The translations under genes and the position numbers were made by a program. From Thermococcus onnurineus NA1 (GTDB taxonomy: Archaea > Methanobacteriota_B > Thermococci > Thermococcales > Thermococcaceae): a DNA stretch of 64,000 bases. Shown in pieces: positions 55,362-64,000 of the stretch (position 1 is the first letter of the stretch; the number at the start of each line of letters is the position of its first letter). Location: assembly GCF_000018365.1 (NCBI RefSeq), contig NC_011529.1, forward strand, positions 1,674,001-1,738,000, in the 5' to 3' direction. A model generated the notes under the pieces. The model searched no databases. It had not been told where the DNA came from and was given only the letters and a program-made list of their open reading frames with translations.

Positions 55362-55373
55362 ACATTTTATAAC
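55362..55373 (+). promoter_or_regulatory. Promoter of toxin-antitoxin module 3
   Basis: ACATTTTATAAC about 25-30 nt before a leader with GGTGGTTGG and ATG 55408. It suggests the module carries its own promoter inside the rhamnose operon. Confidence 0.5.
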
Positions 55374-55407
55374 GCTATGATAAAAAATACACCGACGGTG
55401 GTTGGAT

Positions 55408-55596
55408 ATGGGAAAAATCGCCATTGAGCTTAACATCCCTGACGAGATACTGAAGACGATTGACCTCAAGCGGCTGAAACGAATCGTTGAGAGGGAGGTT
55501 ATTATAGAGTACAGTGTCCAGAAACTTCACGGAAAGTTCAAGGACATGGATCTTAAAAAACTCCTCAGAGAGGTCGAAGAGGAATGGGCCATCTGA
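55408..55596 (+). CDS. Small antitoxin, module 3
   Basis: 62 residues: IAIELNIPDEILKTIDLKRL then a helix IVEREVIIEYSVQKLHGK and an acidic tail DLKKLLREVEEEWAI. Looks like a VapB-type antitoxin with a degenerate DNA-binding half; the position ahead of a PIN gene supports this. RBS GGTGG before ATG 55408. Overlaps the toxin start by 13 bases. Confidence 0.8.
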   Translation: MGKIAIELNIPDEILKTIDLKRLKRIVEREVIIEYSVQKLHGKFKDMDLKKLLREVEEEWAI

Positions 55597-56054
55597 CGGC
55601 CTTCGTGGACACCAACGTAATAATTGAGCACCTGGGAGGCAATATTGACCTCCTCGACTTAAGGGAGAGGTTTGACGTCCTGTATTCTAACAGCATAGTG
55701 TTCAGTGAGGCGCTTATGGTGTACCTAAGGGCATTAACTGGCGAACGCCCGTATACACTCAAACACAACCCCGATATTATCAGGAACCTGAGGGAGGAGC
55801 TCCTGGACTTCTCAAGGCTTTTTGAACTTTTCCTTGATCTGGAAATAAACAGGACTGTTGAAACCCTTGCCGTTGAGTACATGATAAAATACGGCCTGCT
55901 GCCGAATGATGCACTCATTCTCGCAACCTGTAAGTTTTACGACGTCAAATATCTAATTTCGTTTGACAGCGATTTTGCCAATGCCTGTGAGAATGAAGGG
56001 ATATCTCTTCTCAGTGATCCAGAGGAGATAACTAGGCTTGGTGATGTCCCGTGA
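55584..56054 (+). CDS. PIN-domain ribonuclease toxin, module 3
   Basis: 156 residues: LTAFVDTNVIIEHLGGNIDL, SNSIVFSEALMVYLRAL, KYGLLPNDALILATCKFYDVK and ISFDSDFANACENEGI supply the PIN acidic quartet. Its TGA overlaps the GTG start of rmlD (GTGA), so toxin and rhamnose enzyme are translationally coupled. Confidence 0.92.
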   Translation: MGHLTAFVDTNVIIEHLGGNIDLLDLRERFDVLYSNSIVFSEALMVYLRALTGERPYTLKHNPDIIRNLREELLDFSRLFELFLDLEINRTVETLAVEYMIKYGLLPNDALILATCKFYDVKYLISFDSDFANACENEGISLLSDPEEITRLGDVP

Positions 56055-56917
56055 GGGTAGCAATAATCGGGGCCAGCGGCCAGCTCGGAACCGACCTGGT
56101 GAAGGTCTTTGGGGAAGACCCGTCTTTTGAGGTCATCCCACTGACCCACAGAGACCTTGACGTTACCGTTCCCGAGACCCTGAGGGTGCTGAAAGAGCTG
56201 AAGCCTGACGTCATCATCAACACAGCTGCATATGTGAGGGTTGATGACGCCGAGATTTATCCGGAGAAGGCTTTTGCGGTGAATACCATCGGCGCGCTGA
56301 ACGTTGCCAGGGTTGCCAGCGAGATTGATGCCATCAACGTCTACATCAGCACGGACTACGTCTTTGACGGCGAGAAGGGAGAACCATACACTGAGGACGA
56401 CGTTCCGAACCCGATAAACGTCTACGGGGCGAGCAAGTACGCCGGCGAGATTTTCACGAGGAATTATTCTAGGAAGTACTACATCATCAGGGTTGCAAGC
56501 CTTTATGGGAAGGCGGGGGCGAGCGGAAAGGGCGGAAATTTCGTCAACTGGGTCATTGAGAAGGCAAAGCGCGGGGAGGAGCTGAGGATAGTTGACGACC
56601 AGTTCATGAGTCCGACATACACGATGGACGTCGCTAGGACTCTGAGGGAGTTTCTGGAGATTGGGCCCGAGTGGGGCGTTTATCACATGGTCAACGAGGG
56701 ATACTGCTCGTGGTATGAGTTCACCAGAGCGATATTTGAGATCCTGGGCTGGGACGTTGAAGTGAAGCCTATAAAATCGAGCGAGCTCAACAGGCTGGCG
56801 AGGAGGCCGAGGTTCTCAGCATTGAGGAATGAGAAGCTGGAAAGAATTGGGTTGAGGATGATGGATTGGGAAGAGGCGTTGAGGGAGTATTTGTGGGAGA
56901 AGGGATATATTCAGTAG
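56051..56917 (+). CDS. rmlD: dTDP-4-dehydrorhamnose reductase
   Basis: 288 residues. Last step to dTDP-L-rhamnose. GTG start, then RVAIIGASGQLGTDLVKVFG (NADPH loop), NTAAYVRVDDAE, ISTDYVFDGEKGEPYTEDD, NVYGASKYAGE (Y-x3-K) and RVASLYGKAGASGKGGNFVNW. Overlaps the upstream PIN gene by four bases and precedes the flippase by 30. Confidence 0.96.
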   Translation: MRVAIIGASGQLGTDLVKVFGEDPSFEVIPLTHRDLDVTVPETLRVLKELKPDVIINTAAYVRVDDAEIYPEKAFAVNTIGALNVARVASEIDAINVYISTDYVFDGEKGEPYTEDDVPNPINVYGASKYAGEIFTRNYSRKYYIIRVASLYGKAGASGKGGNFVNWVIEKAKRGEELRIVDDQFMSPTYTMDVARTLREFLEIGPEWGVYHMVNEGYCSWYEFTRAIFEILGWDVEVKPIKSSELNRLARRPRFSALRNEKLERIGLRMMDWEEALREYLWEKGYIQ

Positions 56918-56947
56918 TCCACCTAAAGAGATATTGGAGGAACTCAA

Positions 56948-58372
56948 ATGAACACCGTCCAAAGAATAGCAAAGAACATGGCTGTGCTATTTCTTGCCAG
57001 AATCGTTAGTATGCTATTTGGATTTTTCTATGTGGTGTATACTGCGAGATACTTGGGACCCGCAAACTACGGTATTTTGTCTTTTGCCTTAGCCTTGAAT
57101 GGTATATTTGGAGTTATCACTAATTTTGGCCTTGATCCTTTGACCGTTAGGGAGGTTGCAAGGGATAAAAGCTTAGCTGGGAAGTATTTAGCTAATGGGA
57201 TTGTTTTAAAACTGCTTTTTGGAACTCTGACCTTTTTGATTGTCTTTGTAGTGGTGAATCTCCTAGGCTATCCAGAAATCACGAGAAAGGTTGTATACAT
57301 AATAACCCTGTCTACTATCATTGCAGGACTAAATAATCTGTTCAATGACATCTATCAAGCGTTTGAGAGAATGGAGTTTATGTCCATCGGGCAGATTCTG
57401 CAGAGTGTGCTTTCTTTGGTTTTTGCAATAACTGCGATAAAGCTCGGCTTGAATGTGGTATATTTTGCAATGATTTATTTAAGTGTGAACTTGATTATTC
57501 TGGGATATCACGTTGTTGTAACAACATGGAAGTTTTTGAAGCCAAAAATTGAGGTTGATTTCAGCTTTTGGAAAAGCGTTGTAAGAGAGGCGTGGCCATT
57601 TGCACTTACTGCTATCTCAATATCACTTTATTTATGGATTGATTCTGTTATGCTTTCCTATATGGAGGGGGACAGAGCGGTGGGTCTGTATAATGCTGCA
57701 TATAGATTAGCGTTAATTTTTTTATTTGTTCCCACCATATTCAATACAGCCATTTTTCCACTAATGTCTAGGTTATATATTGGCTCTAAAGAGAATTTAA
57801 CGAAAATTCTTGAAAAGCATTTTAAATATATGGTGATCGTTGGTATTCTTATTGGAACATGGATAATATGTTTACCTGGAGAATTTATTGTGATAGTTTT
57901 TGGTAAGGACTACCTTGGTGCGACTAATGTTTTGCGAATATTTGGGTTAACCCTGATATTCATCTTTTTTAGAACTGCTTTTGAGAGAGTGCTAGAAGCG
58001 TCAAATAGACAGGCAATTGTAACTAGGACATTTGTAGAAGGCGCCGTTTTAAATATTTTTCTTAATTTAATTTTGATACCAATATACAGTCTAAACGGGG
58101 CTGCAATAGCTACTCTCATTACTGACATTTTTGTTTTCGTAGTTCTCTATTTGAGGGGTATGAAACTTGGATATAGACTTCGGAGAAGCTCTTTTATTAA
58201 TGTAATAAAAATAGTAGTGTCCGGGATAATCTTATCAGGATTTCTAACTGTATTTGCTCATATAAACTTAGCTATATTGCTTAGTATGTCAAGTTTACTG
58301 TACATTGGATTATTAAGATTGTTAAAAGTTATTGATACAGAGGATTTGATGATAGCCAAAGGGGGATTGTGA
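56948..58372 (+). CDS. Polysaccharide flippase (MATE/Wzx type)
   Basis: 474 residues with about 14 helices. The N-terminus IAKNMAVLFLARIVSMLFGFFY and YTARYLGPANYGILSFALAL are the Wzx/RfbX signature. Would move lipid-linked glycan across the membrane so GT-C enzymes and AglB can use it. GGAGG before the ATG. From here rightwards base composition becomes clearly more AT-rich. Confidence 0.92.
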   Translation: MNTVQRIAKNMAVLFLARIVSMLFGFFYVVYTARYLGPANYGILSFALALNGIFGVITNFGLDPLTVREVARDKSLAGKYLANGIVLKLLFGTLTFLIVFVVVNLLGYPEITRKVVYIITLSTIIAGLNNLFNDIYQAFERMEFMSIGQILQSVLSLVFAITAIKLGLNVVYFAMIYLSVNLIILGYHVVVTTWKFLKPKIEVDFSFWKSVVREAWPFALTAISISLYLWIDSVMLSYMEGDRAVGLYNAAYRLALIFLFVPTIFNTAIFPLMSRLYIGSKENLTKILEKHFKYMVIVGILIGTWIICLPGEFIVIVFGKDYLGATNVLRIFGLTLIFIFFRTAFERVLEASNRQAIVTRTFVEGAVLNIFLNLILIPIYSLNGAAIATLITDIFVFVVLYLRGMKLGYRLRRSSFINVIKIVVSGIILSGFLTVFAHINLAILLSMSSLLYIGLLRLLKVIDTEDLMIAKGGL

Positions 58373-58374
58373 AA

Positions 58375-59333
58375 ATGTTGGAGGATCAGTATGTTTGTAG
58401 AATCTGTGGCAACTCTCAAAACAATAAAGTATACAAGGTTAAAGAAATGATGTTTGGTTTTGGTGACGAGTTTATATATTTTGAATGTTCTAAGTGTGGA
58501 GCATTGCAAATAGCAGAAATCCCAAAAGATCTTGGAAAATACTATCCCAAGAATTATTATTCTTTTAACCAAGGACATAATGTTAATCCTCTAAAGCAAT
58601 TTTTAAGAAATAGACTTGCTAATTATCTGATATGGAAAAAGGATATGATTGGAAGGTTTCTTTCTTTGTTTTTTATAGTAGTAGATTAGCTAGTATTGGG
58701 ATGGTCGAGGGAATAAGTAAAACATCAAAAATTCTAGATGTTGGATGCGGAAATGGAGATTTATTGTTTATTTTACGGGATATTGGGTTCAGGAATCTTT
58801 TGGGTGTTGATCCATTTATAGAACGTGATATAGTTGATAATGGTGTTACTATACTAAAAAGGACAATTCATGAACTCCCAGGAACCCAAAAATTTAATTT
58901 AATAATGTTTCATCATTCTTTTGAGCATCTTCCTGATCAGTTGGAGACTCTAAAAAAAGCTAAACAATTATTGGCAGATAATGGCACAATATTAATACGA
59001 ATGCCAGTCAAATCTGATGAGATATGGAAAAAATATGGAGTAAACTGGGTACAAATTGATGCTCCAAGACATGTTATTGTCCATACTGTAAGAAGTTTCG
59101 AGATTTTGTCTGAAAAAGCAGGATTAAAAATCAATAAAATCATCTTTGATTCTACTGCATTTCAATTCTGGGGGAGCGAATTATATAAACGTGGCATTCC
59201 TTTAGAGATTGGAAGAAGGAATCTAAAAAAGTACTTCAGCTACAAACAAATCAAAAAATGGGAGAAAGTAGCAAAAGAGTTAAATAAAGCCCAAAGTGGC
59301 GATCAGGCTATATTTTACCTAAAAAAACGGTGA
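58375..59333 (+). pseudogene. Zinc-motif SAM methyltransferase, split by a frameshift
   Basis: First frame: YVCRICGNSQNNKVYKVKE and CSKCGALQIAEIPKDL, a Zn-binding head, then RNRLANYLIWKK and a stop at 58689. Next frame from about 58680: RLASIGMVEG, KILDVGCGNGDLLFIL (SAM motif I), MFHHSFEHLPDQ and FEILSEKAGLKI to the end. One missing base near the repeats TTTTTATAGTAGTAGA (58670-58686) restores a 319-residue protein like those in surface-sugar clusters. Start ATG 58375 (GGGGG 8 nt upstream) or GTG 58369 overlapping the flippase stop. May be a sequencing slip. Confidence 0.85.
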
Positions 59334-59338
59334 GGGAT

Positions 59339-60364
59339 ATGAGATCTCCAAGGATTTCAATAATCATTTTAAATTGGAACGGCTGGAGAGATACGATTGA
59401 GTGCTTGGAGTCACTTTATAGGATAACGTACCCGAATTATGATGTTATTGTCGTGGATAACGCTTCTCAAGATGATTCAATAGAGAAAATTAAAGAATAT
59501 GCAGAAGGAAAGATTGAAGTAAATTTAAAATTCTTTAAGTATAATCCAAATAATAAACCGATTAAGGTTTTTGAGGTTAGTGAGGATGAAGCTAGGCAAG
59601 GAAAGTTTAATAGGCCGCTTTACGAGAAGTTTGATGTTGATAGAAGAATGATTTTAATCAAAAAACAAGGACAACTATGGATTTGCTGGTGGGAACAATG
59701 TTGGAATAAAGTTTGCTTTAAGTGTTTTGGATCCAGAATACGTGTTACTTTTAAACAATGATACTGTAGTTGATAAGAGATTTTTAGATGAACTTGTTAA
59801 GGTCGCAGAAAGTTATGAGAACGTTGGAATAGTTTGCCCTATGATTTACTATTATGACAAGCCTAAAAATATTCAAGTGGGAGGAGCTAAGATATTTTGG
59901 CAATTAGGAACTCCAATAGCGTTAAATCCAGATAAAATACACATTCAGATATATGATAGTGAATTTGCTTCGGGTGCAGCTATGTTTATAAGAACAAGTA
60001 TTTTTAGAGAAGTGGGGCTACTTTCTTCGATATATGGCATTGGGGGGTGGGAGGATTATGATATCTCTATAAGAACCCTAAATAAAGGGTATAAAATTAA
60101 GTACATCAAATTATCCAAAATTTGGCATAAACATTTTAGATCAAGAAAAAAAAGTATATCATACTACAATATGGTACTCTACTAAAAAATAAAATAATGT
60201 TCTGGAAAAAATATGCCCCAAGGTCATTTAAGATAATTGGTCTTCTATTTGTAATACTTTTCGAAATTATTGCCATGATCAGAGTGTTTAAGCGTTTGAA
60301 AAAAGGGAAAATAATCCAAGAATATGTATCTGCTATACTGGCTGGATTGTTTGATAGTTGTTAA
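59339..60364 (+). pseudogene. GT2 glycosyltransferase split by two frameshifts
   Basis: Frame 1 has ISIIILNWNGWRDTIECLESL and VIVVDNASQDDSIEKI, the GT2 opening. After the A6 run at 59660-59665 the correct sequence continues in another frame as NKDNYGFAGGNNVGIKFALS and DPEYVLLLNNDTVVDKRF (the metal motif) up to YYNMVLY. From about 60183 it returns to the first frame as LLKNKIMFWKKYAPRSFKII to a TAA at 60364. One extra base at the first site and one missing at the second restore ~341 residues of a rhamnosyl-type GT2. The upstream stop overlaps; GGTGAG precedes ATG 59339. Confidence 0.85.
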
Positions 60365-60418
60365 AAAATTTTAAATTTGTTGCGACGTTAAATAGTAATT
60401 ATAACTACTACTGACTAC

Positions 60419-61939
60419 TTACACTTCTATTATGATTATATTCCTTGAGTCATATATTCTATTTAGTCTAAAATCGCTGTCAATAACTTCTAAGTAATAC
60501 TGCCAAGATTTAGTAGTTACCCATGCATCAAATTCGAGAGTATTTAAACGTATGTTTAGTATATAGTACGCGCTTTTCAATGAATCGTTTTTACCTTTTT
60601 TAACCACAGATAATACATATGCGGGATCAGACCAAAAATAGGAATATATAGACGGCAGTTTTTCTCCTTTCTTAATGATATTATGGCAAATATGTTCCCA
60701 GAAAAAGCTTTTGGTAAGTACATCTGTTAAACCAATTTTACTGTCATCTTTGTATTCCGAATACCATCCAGCACTTATTTCAACATATTTATAATATCCC
60801 AAATCTCTGTTTATTAAGTCCTCACTACTTAATACTAAATAATTTACTGAATTGGCACACACTATAATAACTCCTATGAGTAGTAAACTAACTCGTCTTT
60901 TATAATCTTTAAAATGTCTATAGATAAAACAAAGACCAACTATCCCTGGAAGAAATAGTGAGCCAATGGAAAGATATCCAAATGGAAGACGAGCTATAAG
61001 ATACCCAATATTGGCTATTAGTATCGCCAGGAAAACCATGGTATATGAGTTTAAGTTTCGCGAAATTTTAAGCTGTTTAACCATATATACTATTCCGAGA
61101 AAAATAAATGTTAATAGAATTCCATATTTTATAAGCCCCAATATGCTAATAATTTTCGGATAAGCAATAAGCATATCTTTCCATGGAAACCCAGACTTCT
61201 CCTGTGATATATAACTTGCAATAAACTTTTCAAAACCAGTAATACCAACCCTATAATAGACCGTTTGCTTTACAAATATATCATAAACATACCCATGCAT
61301 ACCCAACAAGACTGTAAGCATGTAAATAAGCACAATAAAAAATCCTTTGGATAATACTATATTTTTGTTAATAAATAATATGAAGAATATGATGCTAATA
61401 AGGAACAGTAGCATACCAAATGTCACATCGTAAGAGGTGTATATTAGAGATGTTGCTACTATTAGTATAATGATAGTTATTTTAGAGTCTTTTGTAGTGC
61501 CTCTTAGCATTTTAATTATGAAGTATGTTATAATAAAGAAAAATATACTTCCAATACCATGCATCCAGAAAAAGAAATATTCTACATTTGCAGTAGTAGC
61601 ATAGATAAGAGATACTAAATTAGCAATAGCCCTACTACCAGAAATCTTCCAAAATAAGAGGTAGATAGTTAGGATAAATGGGAGAAGTTGTAAAGGTAAA
61701 AACATAAGAGTTCTGGCAGAAATTCCCGCGATTAAGGATATTATGGATCCTAAAGAATAAAACCCAGGTGTCCTAGTATTAAATGATTCTCCCCCGTGCC
61801 CGTAATAAATCGCCTCATATATAGGTACAACGTGCAAAGGTGCAAACGGATTAACTAATCCACTATATAAGAGAATTGGTAACAGCAAACTAAAGATCAA
61901 TAGTAAATACGATAGCAATTGTTTTTTATGCCTCCCCAT
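60419..61939 (-). CDS. GT-C-like polytopic membrane protein
   Basis: 506 residues, 11-12 helices, AT-rich coding. The first outer loop FAPLHVVPIYEAIYYGHGGE then SFNTRTPGFYSLGS resembles the acidic loop of GT39-class sugar transferases; polymerase or transferase activity is likely but unproven. GGTGAGC before ATG. Lies 6 bases downstream of the GT4 gene, so co-transcribed. Confidence 0.75.
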   Translation of the reverse strand: MGRHKKQLLSYLLLIFSLLLPILLYSGLVNPFAPLHVVPIYEAIYYGHGGESFNTRTPGFYSLGSIISLIAGISARTLMFLPLQLLPFILTIYLLFWKISGSRAIANLVSLIYATTANVEYFFFWMHGIGSIFFFIITYFIIKMLRGTTKDSKITIIILIVATSLIYTSYDVTFGMLLFLISIIFFILFINKNIVLSKGFFIVLIYMLTVLLGMHGYVYDIFVKQTVYYRVGITGFEKFIASYISQEKSGFPWKDMLIAYPKIISILGLIKYGILLTFIFLGIVYMVKQLKISRNLNSYTMVFLAILIANIGYLIARLPFGYLSIGSLFLPGIVGLCFIYRHFKDYKRRVSLLLIGVIIVCANSVNYLVLSSEDLINRDLGYYKYVEISAGWYSEYKDDSKIGLTDVLTKSFFWEHICHNIIKKGEKLPSIYSYFWSDPAYVLSVVKKGKNDSLKSAYYILNIRLNTLEFDAWVTTKSWQYYLEVIDSDFRLNRIYDSRNIIIIEV

Positions 61940-61945
61940 TCTTGC

Positions 61946-63121
61946 TCACCTTTGCTCTCCACTTCTAAGTTTGTGGTAAATTTCAACATATTTTTCAACA
62001 ACATTTTCAAAACTATACTTTCTTGCTATATCTCGGCATCTCTTCTTTATTTCTTCGTTATTTTTGTCAATGTTTTCAATAGTCTCTATTAATGCTTCTG
62101 CAAAAACTCTTTCGTCAGTATATGTGTTAACGACTGTGCCTAGGAGAGGGTCCGTAATTATTTCCTTAACATCCCCTACATCAGTAGAAACTACTGGAAT
62201 ACCACACGCTAGTGCTTCTCTTACTACAGTAGGACTTCCCTCAGATAAAGATGGGAGAGCGAATACGTCCGCAAGATTATAACTCTCTGGTAACTGCTCG
62301 CGGGAAACTTCACCTAAAAACCACACTTTCGACTTAATTTTTAACTCTTCAACTAACTTTTCTAAGGAGGACCTCAATGGGCCGTCTCCCACGATAAGTA
62401 ATATAGAGTCTGGATATCTCTCTTGGACGTATCTAAATGCTCTTATTAACAAGCCAATGTTTTTCCTTTCTTCTAGCACTCCCGCAAAAAGTAGAACTTT
62501 GGTTTCCTCGCCTATGTCGTATTTTTGTCTTAGGTAATCCTTATCTAGTGGTTTGAATTCATCCATATCCACTCCTACTGGGAGTACAATGATTTTATCC
62601 GATATGTTTTTATGAACATTTTCAAAGGACTCTTTCACTTTGTTAGATACTGCTACAATGACATTGGCTCTTTTGAAAATGAAATATTCTAGTATTCTAT
62701 AAATTGCTTCAATTAAAGGGAATGCTTTTTGATATTTCACTTTTGCTGTTGCTAATCTCTCTCCGTGTAGTGTGAGTACCACAGGATTCTTTCGTTTTGA
62801 GATTATAAATGGTAAAACATATTCTATGCGATGCACATGGATTACGCTTTCTTTTGGTATTCTCATGAAAGGCAATCTAAAAGTTAATTTGATCAAATAC
62901 CTCCACCATGTGGCGGACGATTTAATTATCGGCACAAATGATATCTTTAGAGTATCTAATTCATTTTCTTGGCATTTACCGGTATCAACTCCGAATAATG
63001 TCACTTTAATGCCTTTCCTTGGCATATACTTTAAAATATTATTAATATATCTAACAACACCACCCTTTCCTTTATCACATGGGTCATGATGGTATACTTG
63101 TACCACTTGTATAGTATCCAT
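61946..63121 (-). CDS. GT4-family glycosyltransferase
   Basis: 391 residues, GT-B: GKGGVVRYINNILKYMPRKG, ESVIHVHRIEYVLPFIISKR, LFAGVLEERKNIGLLIRAFR and PSLSEGSPTVVREALACGIPVV with E-x7-E. GGGGGA before the ATG. Belongs to the reverse-strand group with the NTase and kinase-like genes. Confidence 0.93.
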   Translation of the reverse strand: MDTIQVVQVYHHDPCDKGKGGVVRYINNILKYMPRKGIKVTLFGVDTGKCQENELDTLKISFVPIIKSSATWWRYLIKLTFRLPFMRIPKESVIHVHRIEYVLPFIISKRKNPVVLTLHGERLATAKVKYQKAFPLIEAIYRILEYFIFKRANVIVAVSNKVKESFENVHKNISDKIIVLPVGVDMDEFKPLDKDYLRQKYDIGEETKVLLFAGVLEERKNIGLLIRAFRYVQERYPDSILLIVGDGPLRSSLEKLVEELKIKSKVWFLGEVSREQLPESYNLADVFALPSLSEGSPTVVREALACGIPVVSTDVGDVKEIITDPLLGTVVNTYTDERVFAEALIETIENIDKNNEEIKKRCRDIARKYSFENVVEKYVEIYHKLRSGEQR

Positions 63122-63133
63122 ATGTTTATCCCC

Positions 63134-63742
63134 CTAAGCTCCTTTGAAATCACGTAATATAATAGGCTCTTCTTTTAATTTGAACAAGCTCTTGAAGTTA
63201 TCAAACACATAAATATCTAGTGGAAATCTATTAAACGTTGCCCAAGTCCTTTCTTTCATCACGAATATACAAGCTCTCACGCCATTAATAAATCCGGGCT
63301 TTCTTATAAGCCTAACGTCTAAATCAGATGTCTCTTTGAATTCTCCTCTTACGAGGCTACCATAAACTCCAGCCCACACAATGCTTGGTTCGTTCTCAAG
63401 CTTTTGTTGAAGCTTCTTTATGTATTCTTCAAACTTTTCCTTTGGTGTGCGAATATTCCCAAAGGTCTTAAAAAGCCCAAATAAATTGCTATTGAATAGC
63501 CAGTTAAAGGTATGTGCTAATATAAAAGCAAAAACCAAGGAAATAGCCGGATAAAATTTTATCGAGATTATTGGCCAGAATACTGCCATGAGGATAAGAT
63601 CAAATAGAATTTTGAACATTTTCTCAGTTTTGTCCATATATAAGATTCCCTGAAAGGTCCAGTTTATCCCTATTATTATTAGTTTTTTGATAAGCACAGG
63701 TATGTAGGGAAAGTCTAAGATTCTTTTATAAAGCGGATTCAT
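63134..63742 (-). CDS. Membrane-anchored nucleotidyltransferase (pol-beta/MNT fold)
   Basis: 202 residues. The N-terminal ~90 residues hold two or three hydrophobic segments (VLIKKLIIIGINWTF, FDLILMAVFWPIISI, AISLVFAFILAHTFNW). The C-terminal half has WAGVYGSLVRGEFKETSDLD, the G-S-x10-D-x-D nucleotidyltransferase motif, with a third strand RFPLDIYVFDN. Free MNT proteins are usually soluble, so the anchor is notable. Overlaps the kinase-like gene by 17 bases, indicating a functional pair. Confidence 0.85.
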   Translation of the reverse strand: MNPLYKRILDFPYIPVLIKKLIIIGINWTFQGILYMDKTEKMFKILFDLILMAVFWPIISIKFYPAISLVFAFILAHTFNWLFNSNLFGLFKTFGNIRTPKEKFEEYIKKLQQKLENEPSIVWAGVYGSLVRGEFKETSDLDVRLIRKPGFINGVRACIFVMKERTWATFNRFPLDIYVFDNFKSLFKLKEEPIILRDFKGA

Positions 63743-64000
63743 TTTCTCCCACCACTATCTCCACTATTTGGTTATGAACCTTCTCGACTTCCGAAGATGC
63801 ATCTATAGTTACCAGTTGTGGAAACCTTTTTTTAAGCTCCATATATGTCTCAATTCTCTTTCTTAGGTATTTATCAAATTTTAGGTCTTCCCTCCGTTCT
63901 TTAATTTTTTCGTATGGTGCTATTAGCAGTATTGTTAAACAGTCTCTTGGAATCAGCTTCAAAAATTTCTTAGCTGTTTTGGAGTTATCAAACTCTATGT
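63726..64000 (-). CDS. Thymidylate-kinase-like protein, C-terminal part (5' end beyond the window)
   Basis: The frame is open to the window edge and has at least 90 residues. DCLTILLIAPYEKIKERRED and KFDKYLRKRIETYMELKKRF then VTIDASSEVEKVHNQIVEIV match the lid and final helix of dTMP kinase-like P-loop proteins; the P-loop lies outside. Together with the membrane nucleotidyltransferase it resembles kinase/NTase pairs in archaeal glycan loci, with unknown substrate. Confidence 0.75.
   Translation of the reverse strand, partial: IEFDNSKTAKKFLKLIPRDCLTILLIAPYEKIKERREDLKFDKYLRKRIETYMELKKRFPQLVTIDASSEVEKVHNQIVEIVVGENESAL

Overview
The window reads as chromosomal DNA of a hyperthermophilic euryarchaeon of the order Thermococcales, most likely a Thermococcus (inference). 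The basis is a tungsten-type aldehyde ferredoxin oxidoreductase with a polyferredoxin partner, an archaeal class I CCA-adding enzyme, a B12-type (class II) ribonucleotide reductase, a GH57-like hydrolase, an archaeal STT3/AglB oligosaccharyltransferase, many PIN-domain toxin-antitoxin pairs, BRE/TATA promoters and GGTGAT-type ribosome binding sites. No tRNA, rRNA or CRISPR array was seen.

1-19.7 kb is mostly housekeeping: the 5' part of ileS (reverse strand), a GC-rich pseudoknotted candidate RNA upstream of it, a DMT transporter, a ferredoxin / tungsten oxidoreductase / MoaD-like operon, an OsmC protein, a GH57-like enzyme, cca-thpR, a secreted papain-like protease with a PEGA and an S-layer-type C-terminal domain, a phosphoribosyltransferase, nrdJ with an unusual structured upstream region, and a ferritin-like / HAD pair.

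19.7-38.2 kb is a more AT-rich surface/glycan region: two GT-C membrane enzymes (a PMT-like protein and AglB), three soluble or membrane glycosyltransferases, a frameshifted alkaline-phosphatase-superfamily gene, a 1937-residue secreted multi-module protein, and a polytopic protein. The protease, the giant protein and the polytopic protein all end in the same C-terminal domain. 38.2-46.6 kb, mostly reverse strand, is a MoxR/DUF58/DUF4129-type cluster with a TasA/camelysin-like secreted protein, a DUF1616 protein and other membrane proteins.

46.6-57 kb makes nucleotide sugars: an epimerase, a sugar-phosphate nucleotidyltransferase and a complete dTDP-rhamnose set (rmlA, B, C, D) interrupted by three complete PIN toxin-antitoxin pairs. 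Upstream of it lie a decayed archaeal ATPase gene, a tandem pair of structured RNAs with near-identical promoters, and a membrane-anchored protein built of VP-rich repeats. 57-64 kb is again AT-rich: a flippase, a methyltransferase and a GT2 both split by frameshifts, a GT-C protein, a GT4, a membrane-anchored nucleotidyltransferase and the end of a thymidylate-kinase-like gene.

Together most of the right two thirds looks like a locus for making, exporting, attaching and displaying surface glycans and glycoproteins. The most striking unexplained items are the duplicated RNA genes, the C-terminal domain shared by three different surface proteins, the toxin-antitoxin modules threaded through the rhamnose operon, and the switch-like sequence ahead of nrdJ.
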